NCBI GenBank assembly: GCA_902524045.1 | Contig: CABZBT010000003.1 | Location: 1-53,642 of the forward strand | Reading direction: 5' to 3' | DNA from: an uncultured Pelagibacteraceae bacterium | GTDB lineage: Bacteria; Pseudomonadota; Alphaproteobacteria; Pelagibacterales; Pelagibacteraceae | Length of the DNA: 53,642 nt | Shown here: one piece after another, positions 8,417 to 16,802 of the stretch | How positions within the stretch are numbered: position 1 is the stretch's first letter | Layout: each line of letters starts with the position of its first letter | Notes under the pieces: model-generated | Told to the model about the DNA's origin: nothing | Databases searched by the model: none | What the model saw: only the letters and a program-made list of their open reading frames with translations | Program-made: the position numbers and the translations under genes

Positions 8417-10072
8417 TTACTCTATATCACTTTCATTATCTTTTGATTTCACGTCGACTAATTCTGCATCAGGAAAATTTTTTAATACATTTAGGTAAAT
8501 TTCAGATTCTTTTGCTTTATCAATCAACAATTTTTTAATGTTATTTTTCTTACTCTTTACTGAAATCTCACCTTTTGATTGACTAAATGTTATTATCCAT
8601 CTCTCATTAGTCCATTCAAAAAGTTTAGATGAAAGATCTTTGACAAAGTTTTTATCTAAGTTTTCATTGAAAGATATCTCAATCAAATTTTTTTCAAACT
8701 TAACTAAATTTATATTATTCTCTAACTCATATTTTAATTTTATTTCCTTTTTTTTTGAACAAATCTCAATTAACTCACTTAATGATTTAATATATAGTTT
8801 TTCCTCTGATTTAATTTTAGTATGAATTTCTGAGGTAATTTTTTCTTCCTGGACAAAGTTTTTAATTTGATTTACAGTTTTAGATTGTTCCTCAATATCT
8901 AACTTTTTAATTTGAATTTCATTATTTGTATCTAAAATCTCATTAATTTGAATTTTTTTTTTTGATTTTATTGAACTTAGATGCATTAGTCTTATTAAAA
9001 ACATCTCTATTGTTAAGTGTTGATTCGAAACAATGTTTAATTCATCGAGCGTAGAAATTGTAAATTGCCAAAATAAGATTAATACATTTGAATCTAGCTG
9101 ATTTGATAAATTTTGGATTTTTTTAAATTCATCATCATTTAAAGAAAAATTTGTGCTTTCTAGAGTTAAAGAATTAATATTTTTAAAATAATACAATAAT
9201 TCTAGAAAATCGTTTATAAAAATTTTAGGCTCAATTCCTTGATCATAAATTTTCCTATATATTTCGACTGCTTTATTCTCGTCTCCTTTTAAAATAAATT
9301 CAAATAATTCTATTAATTGTGCTTTATCAAAAAAACCAAAAATATTTTGAGCAGACTTTAAATCTAATTCTTTATTAGAGTCTAAAGTTAATAAAGCTCT
9401 GTCTAACAAAGATAATGCATCTCTAACTGAGCCCTCTGAAATTTTTACAATTAGCTTCAAAGCATCATCACTTACTTTTCCACCTTCCTTCTCCTTAATT
9501 CTTTTTATAAATTCAAATAATTGAGATGATTTAATTCTAGATAAATCAAATCTTTGACATCTGGATATCACGGTTACTGGAATTTTTTTTATCTCAGTAG
9601 TTGCAAAAATAAATTTTAAATATGCTGGGGGTTCCTCTAGTGTTTTCAACAAAGCATTAAATGCTTGTTTACTTAGCATATGCACCTCATCAATTATAAA
9701 AATTTTATATTTTGATGAAGTTGGTCCATACCTTGAAAACTCAATTAATTCTCTTACATCATCAACTCCCGTTTTGCTGGCTGCATCCATTTCCAAAACA
9801 TCTATGTGACTTGAATTAGTGATGGCTTCACAATTACCGCATTTAATGCAACATTTATTTTCAACCACGTTCGTGCAATTGAGTGTTTTCGCAACAATTC
9901 TAGCAATAGTAGTTTTTCCAATTCCCCTTATTCCTGTGAATAAATATGCATTTGGAACTTTGTTAGCTTTAACAGAATTTATTATAGTTTCCACAACAAC
10001 CTCTTGACCAATCAAATCGTCAAATGTTTGTGGTCTATACTTTAAAGCTAATACTTTCGAATTTTTGTCCAT
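8417..10072 (-). CDS. dnaX: DNA polymerase III clamp-loader subunit tau/gamma (DnaX)
   Basis: Clamp-loader ATPase that loads the sliding beta clamp. 551 residues. N-terminal AAA+ module: Walker A GIRGIGKTT near residue 46-54, a four-cysteine zinc site CxxxxxxxCCxxCxxC near 66-82, Walker B DEVHML near 127, and the SRC sensor/arginine-finger motif near 170. The C-terminal third is lysine-rich and poorly conserved, as expected for the polymerase- and helicase-binding part. No obvious slippery A-run followed by an early stop that would force a short gamma product was confirmed, although long A/T runs are present. First gene of dnaX-ebfC-recR, downstream of the SRP RNA on the same strand. Confidence 0.95.
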   Translation of the reverse strand: MDKNSKVLALKYRPQTFDDLIGQEVVVETIINSVKANKVPNAYLFTGIRGIGKTTIARIVAKTLNCTNVVENKCCIKCGNCEAITNSSHIDVLEMDAASKTGVDDVRELIEFSRYGPTSSKYKIFIIDEVHMLSKQAFNALLKTLEEPPAYLKFIFATTEIKKIPVTVISRCQRFDLSRIKSSQLFEFIKRIKEKEGGKVSDDALKLIVKISEGSVRDALSLLDRALLTLDSNKELDLKSAQNIFGFFDKAQLIELFEFILKGDENKAVEIYRKIYDQGIEPKIFINDFLELLYYFKNINSLTLESTNFSLNDDEFKKIQNLSNQLDSNVLILFWQFTISTLDELNIVSNQHLTIEMFLIRLMHLSSIKSKKKIQINEILDTNNEIQIKKLDIEEQSKTVNQIKNFVQEEKITSEIHTKIKSEEKLYIKSLSELIEICSKKKEIKLKYELENNINLVKFEKNLIEISFNENLDKNFVKDLSSKLFEWTNERWIITFSQSKGEISVKSKKNNIKKLLIDKAKESEIYLNVLKNFPDAELVDVKSKDNESDIE

Positions 10073-10083
10073 TTTAAAATCTA

Positions 10084-10167
10084 GGAGACTAGAACCTGAA
10101 AAACTGTCTTTACGACTGCTTCCGTTAAGATCTGGTCGGTTTCAAGCAGCATCCACCTCTAGCCTCC
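10084..10167 (-). ncRNA. ffs: Bacterial signal recognition particle RNA (4.5S RNA)
   Basis: Read on the minus strand, the 84 bases begin GGAGGCTAG and end CTAGTCTCC, which pair to close the terminal stem. In the middle is the domain IV apical region ACCAGATCTTAACGGAAGCAG, corresponding to the conserved AGGTC..GGAAGCAGC hairpin bound by Ffh. Length suits the small bacterial form without an Alu domain. It occupies the 138-base gap between pheA and dnaX. In alphaproteobacteria ffs lying just upstream of dnaX is a common arrangement. Confidence 0.92.
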
Positions 10168-10210
10168 AAAAACTATTATAACAGTAATAATTTTTTATCT
10201 ACAAGAAAAG

Positions 10211-11047
10211 TTATCTCTTAATTTCTCTTTGTTTGTCAGCTTCAAAAACACCTAGAACGTGAAAATCTTGACAATGTAACCCTAGATCTTCCAATGACTT
10301 TTGAACCCTTGGATCCTCTATATGACCATCAAGATCACACAAAAAGAAAAAAGAGTCGAATGAATTTTTTTCAGGATAACTTTGCAATTTTGTTAGGTTT
10401 ACTCCATTGATCGCAAACCCACCAAGTGACTGGTATAGAGCTGCAGGTTTACTTTTCAACTTAAATAAAAAAGATGTAATATATTTCTTATTATCAAACT
10501 CTGGCTGTAAAATATTCTTTCCCATCACTAGAAATCTTGTTAGATTTCCATCTTCGTTTTCAATATTTTTTTTTATTATTTCTAACTTATAGGTTTTAGC
10601 ACTCAATGAAGAAGCAATAGCTGCTTTCTCTTTGTTTTTAACTTTAGAAATCATCTCTGCAGATCCAGCCGTATCTGCTCTAACATGTTCAGTAAAGTTA
10701 TTAGATTTTATAAATTTTGAACATTGTGAAAGTGCTTGAGCATGAGAATATATATCTTTAATTTCGGAAACTTTTGTTCCTGGTAAACCTAAAAGATTAT
10801 GTTCTATTTTTTGAAAATATTCTGCATAAATGTTTAATCTATATTCAAATATTAAATACTCTATTCCGATGTTTCCTGTAATTCGATTAGACTCTGGAAT
10901 TATAATTTTTGAATTTGAGTCTTTTGAAGCTTTTACGAAACACTCATCAAAAGTTTTGCAAGGAACAATTTCTGCATTAGCATCTATTGATAAAGCAGCT
11001 AGATGTGAATAGGCTCCGAAAGTTCCCTGAAAATAAATTTTGTTCAT
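10211..11047 (-). CDS. pheA: Prephenate dehydratase
   Basis: Converts prephenate to phenylpyruvate in phenylalanine synthesis. About 278 residues, without a fused chorismate mutase. The periplasmic-binding-like catalytic domain (to about residue 180) opens with YFQGTFGAYSH and contains the NLTRFLVMG motif with the catalytic Thr near 168. It is followed by an ACT domain carrying GVNLTKLQSYP, the usual phenylalanine-sensing site, so feedback inhibition by phenylalanine is likely. The ATG at 11047 is adjacent to a GTG at 11050; both overlap the kdsB stop (GTGATG), so translation is probably coupled and either start is possible. Confidence 0.95.
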   Translation of the reverse strand: MNKIYFQGTFGAYSHLAALSIDANAEIVPCKTFDECFVKASKDSNSKIIIPESNRITGNIGIEYLIFEYRLNIYAEYFQKIEHNLLGLPGTKVSEIKDIYSHAQALSQCSKFIKSNNFTEHVRADTAGSAEMISKVKNKEKAAIASSLSAKTYKLEIIKKNIENEDGNLTRFLVMGKNILQPEFDNKKYITSFLFKLKSKPAALYQSLGGFAINGVNLTKLQSYPEKNSFDSFFFLCDLDGHIEDPRVQKSLEDLGLHCQDFHVLGVFEADKQREIKR

Positions 11048-11781
11048 CACGACTTATATTCCATTATTTTTTTTATAGCTACATAATCCTCTTTAGTATC
11101 TACCCCTATTGATGAAGATTTTGCAAGAGCAACATTAATATTTATATTGTTATCTAACGCTCTTAATTGCTCTAGTCTGTTTTTTATTTCATTAGAGGAC
11201 TGTTTTAAAGATACAAATTTTTTTAAAGTCTCTAAATCATAGCAATAAATTCCTAAATGGTGATAAATATTTTTTATAATTTTTTCAGATTTTCTCAAAA
11301 AATTTAATGCTAAAGGAAATTGAGATGAATCTAAATTCTTATCTGTTATAACTTTTACTATATCCTGGTTATAAAGTATTTCCGAGCGATCAATTTTAGA
11401 TGCCAAAGTACCCAGATCATAACCAGAAATTATCATTTGTTTGTTTAAATTTCGTATATCTTCTGGATTTATTAGTGGTTCATCACCTTGAAGATTCATA
11501 ACTAACTCTATGTCCGTTCTATCAAGTTTTTTTATAACCTCATAAATTCTATCAGTTCCTGTTTGATGACTATTGCTTGTTATTATTGCCTCACCACCAT
11601 TTTTTTTAACATCATCAACAATTTCTTGATCCTCAGCAGCAACAATTACCTCACCAATATTGGCATCTTGAGCCTTTTTAAAAACGTGAGAAATCATTGA
11701 TAATCCATTAATTTTTAATAAAGGTTTCCCTGGTAATCTTGTAGCTGACAACCTTGATGGAATTATAACTAATGTCCTCAT
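11047..11781 (-). CDS. kdsB: 3-deoxy-manno-octulosonate cytidylyltransferase (CMP-KDO synthetase)
   Basis: Activates KDO with CTP for transfer to lipid A; a cytoplasmic enzyme of LPS inner-core synthesis. 244 residues. The N-terminal nucleotide-binding motif is clear (IPSRLSATRLPGKPL, residues 7-21), followed by NLQGDEPLI near 95, which holds the metal-binding Asp, and HLGIYCY near 172. First gene of a two-gene unit with pheA, whose start overlaps the kdsB stop. Together with kdsD at 16.8 kb it shows that this organism makes a KDO-containing outer membrane. Confidence 0.95.
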   Translation of the reverse strand: MRTLVIIPSRLSATRLPGKPLLKINGLSMISHVFKKAQDANIGEVIVAAEDQEIVDDVKKNGGEAIITSNSHQTGTDRIYEVIKKLDRTDIELVMNLQGDEPLINPEDIRNLNKQMIISGYDLGTLASKIDRSEILYNQDIVKVITDKNLDSSQFPLALNFLRKSEKIIKNIYHHLGIYCYDLETLKKFVSLKQSSNEIKNRLEQLRALDNNININVALAKSSSIGVDTKEDYVAIKKIMEYKS

Positions 11782-11889
11782 AGATGTTTTTGATTTGTTG
11801 AGACAATATAAATAGAGGCAAAATTGTACATTAAAAATATAAGCAATTTTATATTTATAATGCTATATGTTCAAAATAATTTTTAATAA

Positions 11890-12432
11890 ATGGATTCTTT
11901 TGAATTAAACAAAGTAATAGCTGCTGTATTAATGGTTGCTTTACTTATTATTGGCATAAGCAAGCTATCAGATATCGTTTTTTACGTGGAAAAACCAAAA
12001 ACTCCAGGTTATGCAGTAGAATTAGCTGAGGCAGTCACCACATTAACACAATCAAATTTGGAAGCAACTGAGGATAAAATTGATATCGCTGCATTGATGT
12101 CTATGGGTGATCTCAAAAATGGAGAAAAAGTTTTTAAAAAATGTGCAGCTTGTCACTCAATTATTAAAGGTGGAAAAAATAATATAGGCCCTGCTTTATA
12201 CAATGTTGTTGGTAGGAAAGTAGGAGCTGTAGATGATTATAAATATTCAAAAGCACTGTCTGGTTACGAAAAAGAATGGACTTTTGAAGAACTTAATGGT
12301 TACTTAATAAAACCAGCTAAATGGATTAAAGGTACAAAGATGGCCTTTGCCGGATTAAGAAAAGAAAAAGATAGAGCGTCAGTTATTTTATATTTGAACA
12401 AAAATTCTGATAATCCACTTCCCTTACCTTAA
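11890..12432 (+). CDS. Membrane-anchored class I cytochrome c
   Basis: Electron carrier tethered to the inner membrane and facing the periplasm, of the cytochrome c2/cy type (CycM-like). 180 residues: an uncleaved N-terminal transmembrane helix (about residues 9-30), a linker of about 45 residues, then a single haem domain with the CAACH attachment site near 85-89 and a likely axial Met in GTKMAF near 150. The GPALYNVVGRKVG stretch is typical of mitochondrial-type cytochromes c. It probably links the bc1 complex to the terminal oxidase. The 3' end overlaps argF by 9 bases on the other strand. Confidence 0.92.
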   Translation: MDSFELNKVIAAVLMVALLIIGISKLSDIVFYVEKPKTPGYAVELAEAVTTLTQSNLEATEDKIDIAALMSMGDLKNGEKVFKKCAACHSIIKGGKNNIGPALYNVVGRKVGAVDDYKYSKALSGYEKEWTFEELNGYLIKPAKWIKGTKMAFAGLRKEKDRASVILYLNKNSDNPLPLP

Positions 12433-13353
12433 ACTTCCAAAACAATATAGTAATATAGATTTTTGAACATGAACTCTATTGGCAGCTTGATGCCAAACTT
12501 TAGATTGTTTGCTTAAAAAAACCTCATCATCTACCTCACTTCCTCTTGGTAAACAATGGAGAAAAATACAATCATTTTTAGCAAAACTCATTAATTTTTT
12601 ATTAATCTTAAATTGTTTAAAAGAATTCAATTTTTTATTTTTATCAACTTTATCATTCATAGATATTACTTTATCTGAAAAAATAACATCAGCGTCCTTC
12701 ACAGCTTTTTTTGGATTACTATAAATAGAAATTTTGTTTTTATTTTTTTTTATATAATTCATAATATCTCGATAAGGTTGGTAATTTTTTGGACAACCAA
12801 TTTTTAAATTAAAAGAAAATTTTATTGAAGCAGCAATTAAAGAATTTAAAACATTATTAGAGTCTCCAATCCAAGTAATATTTAATTTTGATATTGGTTT
12901 TTTCTTAATCTCCTCAACTGTAAATATATCTGATAAAATTTGTGTTGGATGTGAAGACGGACTCAATCCGTTAATAATTGGAATAGATATATGTTTTTTG
13001 AATTCCTCTAACTTAATATCTTTATCTGTTCTTAGCATGAAAGCATTACCAAAATTTGACAATATTTTTGCAGTATCCTCAATACTTTCACCTCCCTTTG
13101 ACAAATGAAGTTCATCTGGTCTAAGTGTTAACGTGCTGCCACCAAGCTGTTTTATTGCTAAATAAAAACTCAATCTTGTTCTTAAACTGGATTTTTCAAA
13201 CATTTGAATTAATAGTTTGCCTCTTAAGGGAATGCCTTTATCAAATTCAAGGTTATTTAATTTTTTTCGTGCCTTTTTTCTTTTTTTGGCATCTATTAAA
13301 ATTTTTCTCAGATCTTTGGCTGGAATATCTTTTAAATTAATAAAATGATTCAT
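12424..13353 (-). CDS. argF: Ornithine carbamoyltransferase
   Basis: Makes citrulline from ornithine and carbamoyl phosphate. 309 residues. The carbamoyl-phosphate loop reads FEKSSLRTR (about residues 52-60), where most ornithine enzymes have PSTRTR; the first Thr is replaced by Leu. HPTQ (usually HPCQ) near 135 and HCLPRG near 268 fit the ornithine branch, and the SMN near 228 is close to the SMG ornithine loop. It lies 1 base downstream of argD on the same strand and the two are clearly one operon. An acetylornithine-type carbamoyltransferase is the main alternative because of the SLRTR motif, but the presence of argJ and HCLPRG favours ornithine. Confidence 0.92.
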   Translation of the reverse strand: MNHFINLKDIPAKDLRKILIDAKKRKKARKKLNNLEFDKGIPLRGKLLIQMFEKSSLRTRLSFYLAIKQLGGSTLTLRPDELHLSKGGESIEDTAKILSNFGNAFMLRTDKDIKLEEFKKHISIPIINGLSPSSHPTQILSDIFTVEEIKKKPISKLNITWIGDSNNVLNSLIAASIKFSFNLKIGCPKNYQPYRDIMNYIKKNKNKISIYSNPKKAVKDADVIFSDKVISMNDKVDKNKKLNSFKQFKINKKLMSFAKNDCIFLHCLPRGSEVDDEVFLSKQSKVWHQAANRVHVQKSILLYCFGSLR

Positions 13354-13354
13354 T

Positions 13355-14521
13355 CTATTTAAAATCTTTACAAACTTTATGAATAATTTTTAAAGCTTGG
13401 TCTAACTCATATTTTTTTACATTTAATGGTGGTAAAATACGAACAACATTTTCAGCTGCTCTTATAGTCAATAACTTATTATCTAAAAGTTTATTAATAA
13501 ACACTGATTGATCTCTATGAAGTTGAATTCCAATTAACAAGCCTCGTCCTCTTATTTCTTTAATTATCTTGGGATATTTTTCTTTAAGAAAATTTAAATT
13601 CGAAAGTAAGTATTTAGATGAATTTTTTACATTATCTAAAAATTTTTTACTAGACACTATATCCATGACTTTATTTCCAACCGCCATTGCCAAAGGGTTA
13701 CCTCCAAAAGTAGAACCATGGGTCCCCGGTGTCATTCCTGCTGCAACTTTTTTATTCATTAAAACTGCTCCAATAGGGAAACCACCTCCAATACCTTTAG
13801 CGATCGGCACTATATCAGGCTTAATTTTAGATCTTTCAAATGCAAAAAAATCACCTGATCTTCCAACCCCATCTTGCACTGAATCAGCTATTAGTAAAAT
13901 TTTTTTTTTGTTGCAAAGTTTTCTTAACTCTCTTAAACAAAAATCTGGAATTACCTTTATACCCCCTTCACCCATTATATTTTCCACCATAATTGCAGCT
14001 GTATTTTTATTAATTTTTTTTTTTAGAGATTTATGATCTCCAAAAATAAAATGATCAAATCCAGGGACTTTTGGACCAAATCCTTCAGTCATTTTTTTTG
14101 AGCCACTAGCAAAAATACTCGCAATAGTTCTTCCGTGAAAAGAATTTTTCACACATAAAATTCTATTTTTATGCGGTTTTCCTATAGAATAAAAGTATCG
14201 TCTAGCTACTTTAATAGCAGCCTCTGTTGCCTCAGCTCCACTATTTTGAAACATTACATAATCTGCAAACGTTTTTTGACATAATTTTTTTGCTAATTGC
14301 TCTCCCTCAGGAATTTGAAATGCATTAGATACATGCCAAAGTTTTTTTGCTTGATCTTTGATTGTTTTTATTAACTTTGGATTAGCGTGACCTAAGCAAT
14401 TAACCGCAATACCTTGAACAAAATCTAAATACTTAATATTATTTGCAGTGTAAAGATAAGCACCTTTTCCTCTTTTGAAGGAAATTTGCTTTCTATTGTA
14501 ATTTTTTACTAAAAAACTCAT
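13355..14521 (-). CDS. argD: Acetylornithine aminotransferase
   Basis: PLP-dependent class III aminotransferase, exchanging the amino group between acetylornithine and 2-oxoglutarate; it may also serve as succinyl-diaminopimelate aminotransferase in lysine synthesis (known for the family; dapD and dapE are in this window, dapC is not). 388 residues. Visible motifs: NSGAEATEAAIK near 93 for PLP phosphate, SFHGRT near 128, and the Schiff-base lysine in AKGIGGGFP near 240. The usual DEVQ is DSVQ near 214; the PLP-nitrogen Asp is kept. The 168-base gap upstream separates it from the divergent gcrA. Confidence 0.95.
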   Translation of the reverse strand: MSFLVKNYNRKQISFKRGKGAYLYTANNIKYLDFVQGIAVNCLGHANPKLIKTIKDQAKKLWHVSNAFQIPEGEQLAKKLCQKTFADYVMFQNSGAEATEAAIKVARRYFYSIGKPHKNRILCVKNSFHGRTIASIFASGSKKMTEGFGPKVPGFDHFIFGDHKSLKKKINKNTAAIMVENIMGEGGIKVIPDFCLRELRKLCNKKKILLIADSVQDGVGRSGDFFAFERSKIKPDIVPIAKGIGGGFPIGAVLMNKKVAAGMTPGTHGSTFGGNPLAMAVGNKVMDIVSSKKFLDNVKNSSKYLLSNLNFLKEKYPKIIKEIRGRGLLIGIQLHRDQSVFINKLLDNKLLTIRAAENVVRILPPLNVKKYELDQALKIIHKVCKDFK

Positions 14522-14605
14522 AAATAAATTATTAATATATCTCTATATTTTAAGAATACATTCATACAAGTGCCGATTGAAATTTTTAAATAAATTTTTG
14601 TTAAT

Positions 14606-14623
14606 AAGTTAAAATAATAACTT
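14606..14623. promoter_or_regulatory. Inverted repeat in the argD-gcrA intergenic region, possible operator
   Basis: AAGTTA and TAACTT form a perfect 6-base inverted repeat around a 6-base spacer, about 67 bases before the gcrA start and 85 bases from the argD start. It is the only clear symmetric element in this 168-base divergent gap. In sequence this AT-rich such a repeat can arise by chance, so operator status is only a suggestion. The rest of the gap is AT-rich and must hold two promoters. Confidence 0.25.
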
Positions 14624-14689
14624 GTTATTAGGCAAAAATTAACCTTATATTGTGCTAATCTTATTAATCTATACAATATATTGTTTTAA

Positions 14690-15184
14690 ATGAGTTGGGA
14701 TGAGGAAAAAGTTGCTAAATTAAAAGAGTTGTGGGGAAAAGGAAATACCGCAAGTCAAATTGCAGAAATTATAGGTGGTATAAGTCGAAATGCTGTTATT
14801 GGTAAAGCTCACAGACTTAATCTTTCAGCAAAAATAAAAGCCAGAACAGCGTCTAAGAATAACAATAATTCTCCTATTCAAGATGAATTAAGGATTAAAT
14901 CAAGAAAAGGTAAAAGAAGTAAATTTAAATCATTAATTATCGACAAGAATTTTGAGCCTGAAAATCCTAAGCAACTCGAGGAACTAGATGACAATTCCTG
15001 TAAATGGCCAATTGGTCATCCAGATGAAAAATCTTTTTATTTTTGTGGAAGAACATCATTAAAAGATTTTTCATACTGTAAATTACATTTATTGTATGCT
15101 TACCAGCCAAAAGGTAAGAAAGAGGATAATAGCGACAAAGAGGAAGTTCAAAATTATATCAACAAAAAAGAACAAGCTGGATAA
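14690..15184 (+). CDS. gcrA: GcrA family cell cycle regulator
   Basis: GcrA is an alphaproteobacterial transcription factor that works with sigma-70 RNA polymerase at promoters carrying methylated GANTC sites. 164 residues. The N-terminal helix-turn-helix region is near-canonical: MSWDEEKVAKLKELW, then SQIAEIIGGISRNAVIGKAHR (about 22-43). After a lysine-rich linker the C-terminal part has a conserved CKWPIGHP segment and two further Cys (YFCG, YCKLH) consistent with a zinc-stabilised domain. It is monocistronic, divergent from argD and convergent with the following gene across an 11-base gap. Confidence 0.93.
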   Translation: MSWDEEKVAKLKELWGKGNTASQIAEIIGGISRNAVIGKAHRLNLSAKIKARTASKNNNNSPIQDELRIKSRKGKRSKFKSLIIDKNFEPENPKQLEELDDNSCKWPIGHPDEKSFYFCGRTSLKDFSYCKLHLLYAYQPKGKKEDNSDKEEVQNYINKKEQAG

Positions 15185-15195
15185 ATAAAGTTTTT

Positions 15196-16173
15196 TTAAT
15201 TCTCTTCTTTTAAATTTTCTGACATATATTTTTCAGTTGAGAACTCTCCTCCATCTCGCCACATAAATGAGTATTTTTTTACCTCATTCTTAAAAAATAA
15301 CTTACTCGGAACTCCGATATCTGAATTAGTTTTATACTTTCCAGAGGTAACGTTGTCATATTTCAATAATCTTAATTGATCCTCTGTTAATAAAGGTTTG
15401 GGTAATAATTGAAAAAATTTCGCAGAAATTTTAGCTAAAGACAATGGCATAGGTATTAGTAATCTTTTCTTATTAATTAAATTCAGAAGTATTTGTAAAA
15501 TTTCTTTAAAGGTTAAAATTTCTGGACCAACACATTCTATAACTTGTGTCTCAATTTTGTTTGATAAAATGTGATAGATGATATTGCTCAAATCAGTTGC
15601 ATGTAAGGGCATAAACTTCGTTTTTCCTGAGTAATAAAGCGGAAAAACTGGTAGACGTCTTAATAAAGTCATAAATTGAGTGCTAAAATTATCAGAGTTT
15701 GAAAAAACAACAGATGGCCTTAGTATTGTAGTTCTAGAAAAATTAGTTAAAATATTATTTTCTCCCTCAAGTTTTGAAATTGCATATTGAGAGTCTACTG
15801 CATCATTTATACCGAGGGCAGAAATGTGAACAAAATGTTTTAAGTTATATTTTTTACAAAGTTTAGCTAAAAGAGTTGGAAATATTGTATGAATACTTTT
15901 GAATGTATTTCTTTTATTTTCGTACAGAATTCCTATTAAATTTATACAATAGTCGGCCTCGCTAAATAATTTTTCAATTTTGTTTTCCTCAAAAATTTTT
16001 GCTTCTTTAATATCTATAAAACCAGCGTTACCTTGGGTTTTTATTTTTAAACCTTTTTGGTGTATATTTCTTGTTACAACTGTAACTTTGATGTTGTTTT
16101 TTGTAAGTTTTCTAATTAAGAAACTTCCAATTTGACCACTTCCACCAAAAATTAGACAATTTTTTGCTTTCAT
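15196..16173 (-). CDS. NDUFA9-like complex I-associated NAD(P)-binding protein
   Basis: Atypical short-chain dehydrogenase of the NmrA/epimerase group, similar to the 39 kDa (NDUFA9) accessory subunit of complex I that alphaproteobacteria share with mitochondria. 325 residues. The Rossmann motif is GGSGQIGSFLIRKL at about 9-22; the active-site Tyr/Lys pair appears as YAISKLEGE near 132, and ILRPSVVFS near 150 is typical of this subgroup. It is inferred to help assemble or stabilise NADH dehydrogenase rather than to catalyse a free reaction. Only 23 bases separate its start from that of rnd on the other strand. Confidence 0.8.
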   Translation of the reverse strand: MKAKNCLIFGGSGQIGSFLIRKLTKNNIKVTVVTRNIHQKGLKIKTQGNAGFIDIKEAKIFEENKIEKLFSEADYCINLIGILYENKRNTFKSIHTIFPTLLAKLCKKYNLKHFVHISALGINDAVDSQYAISKLEGENNILTNFSRTTILRPSVVFSNSDNFSTQFMTLLRRLPVFPLYYSGKTKFMPLHATDLSNIIYHILSNKIETQVIECVGPEILTFKEILQILLNLINKKRLLIPMPLSLAKISAKFFQLLPKPLLTEDQLRLLKYDNVTSGKYKTNSDIGVPSKLFFKNEVKKYSFMWRDGGEFSTEKYMSENLKEEN

Positions 16174-16196
16174 ATATAAACGTTTAAAAAATAATT

Positions 16197-16802
16197 ATGA
16201 ATATTAAACTTCACAAAAATGATTTACCAGATGATTTGGAATTAGGCAATTTAATAGCTGTAGATGGTGAATTTATGGGTCTAAATATAAGACGAGATCC
16301 ATTGTGCTTAATCCAAATTTCATCTGGTAATTCTGATGCTCATATAATTCAATTGGATAGAAAAAATTATAATGCACCAAATCTAGTAAAAATTTTAAAA
16401 GATGAAAATATAGTAAAAATTTTTCATTATGGTAGAGCCGATATGGCATATATAAAATATTACTTAAAAACTGAGACAAATAATATCTTAGATACAAAAA
16501 TTGCCTCAAAATTATCTAGGTCATATTCAGATAATCACTCATTAAAAACTCTTATAAAAGAATTTTTAAATATAGATATAAGTAAACAATTTCAAAGTTC
16601 TGATTTTGGAGGAGAACTTACACCCGCACAACTAAAGTATTGTGCTAATGATGTGATATATTTACATAAAATTCATGATGAATTAAATAAAATTCTTGTT
16701 AGAGAAAATAGAATTGAATTATACAAACAATGTTTAAATTTTTTAAAAACAAGAGTAGAATTAGATCTTGCATTTTTTAAAGATGATATCTGGGCACACT
16801 AG
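16197..16802 (+). CDS. rnd: Ribonuclease D, short single-domain form
   Basis: 3'-5' exoribonuclease of the DEDD family used in tRNA 3' maturation. 201 residues, i.e. the exonuclease domain alone without HRDC domains, as is usual for the copy beside lptC in alphaproteobacteria. Catalytic acids are visible in VDGEF (about 22-26), HYGRADMAYI (Asp near 81) and YCANDVIYL (Asp near 150, with the Tyr of the DEDDy subclass). First gene of the long plus-strand run; its TAG stop overlaps the GTG start of kdsD. No good ribosome-binding site is seen before its start. Confidence 0.93.
   Translation: MNIKLHKNDLPDDLELGNLIAVDGEFMGLNIRRDPLCLIQISSGNSDAHIIQLDRKNYNAPNLVKILKDENIVKIFHYGRADMAYIKYYLKTETNNILDTKIASKLSRSYSDNHSLKTLIKEFLNIDISKQFQSSDFGGELTPAQLKYCANDVIYLHKIHDELNKILVRENRIELYKQCLNFLKTRVELDLAFFKDDIWAH

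Noticed and set aside
8417..8960. Programmed frameshift in dnaX
   Set aside because: Long A/T runs exist throughout, but no slippery site plus early stop plus stem arrangement could be identified with confidence.
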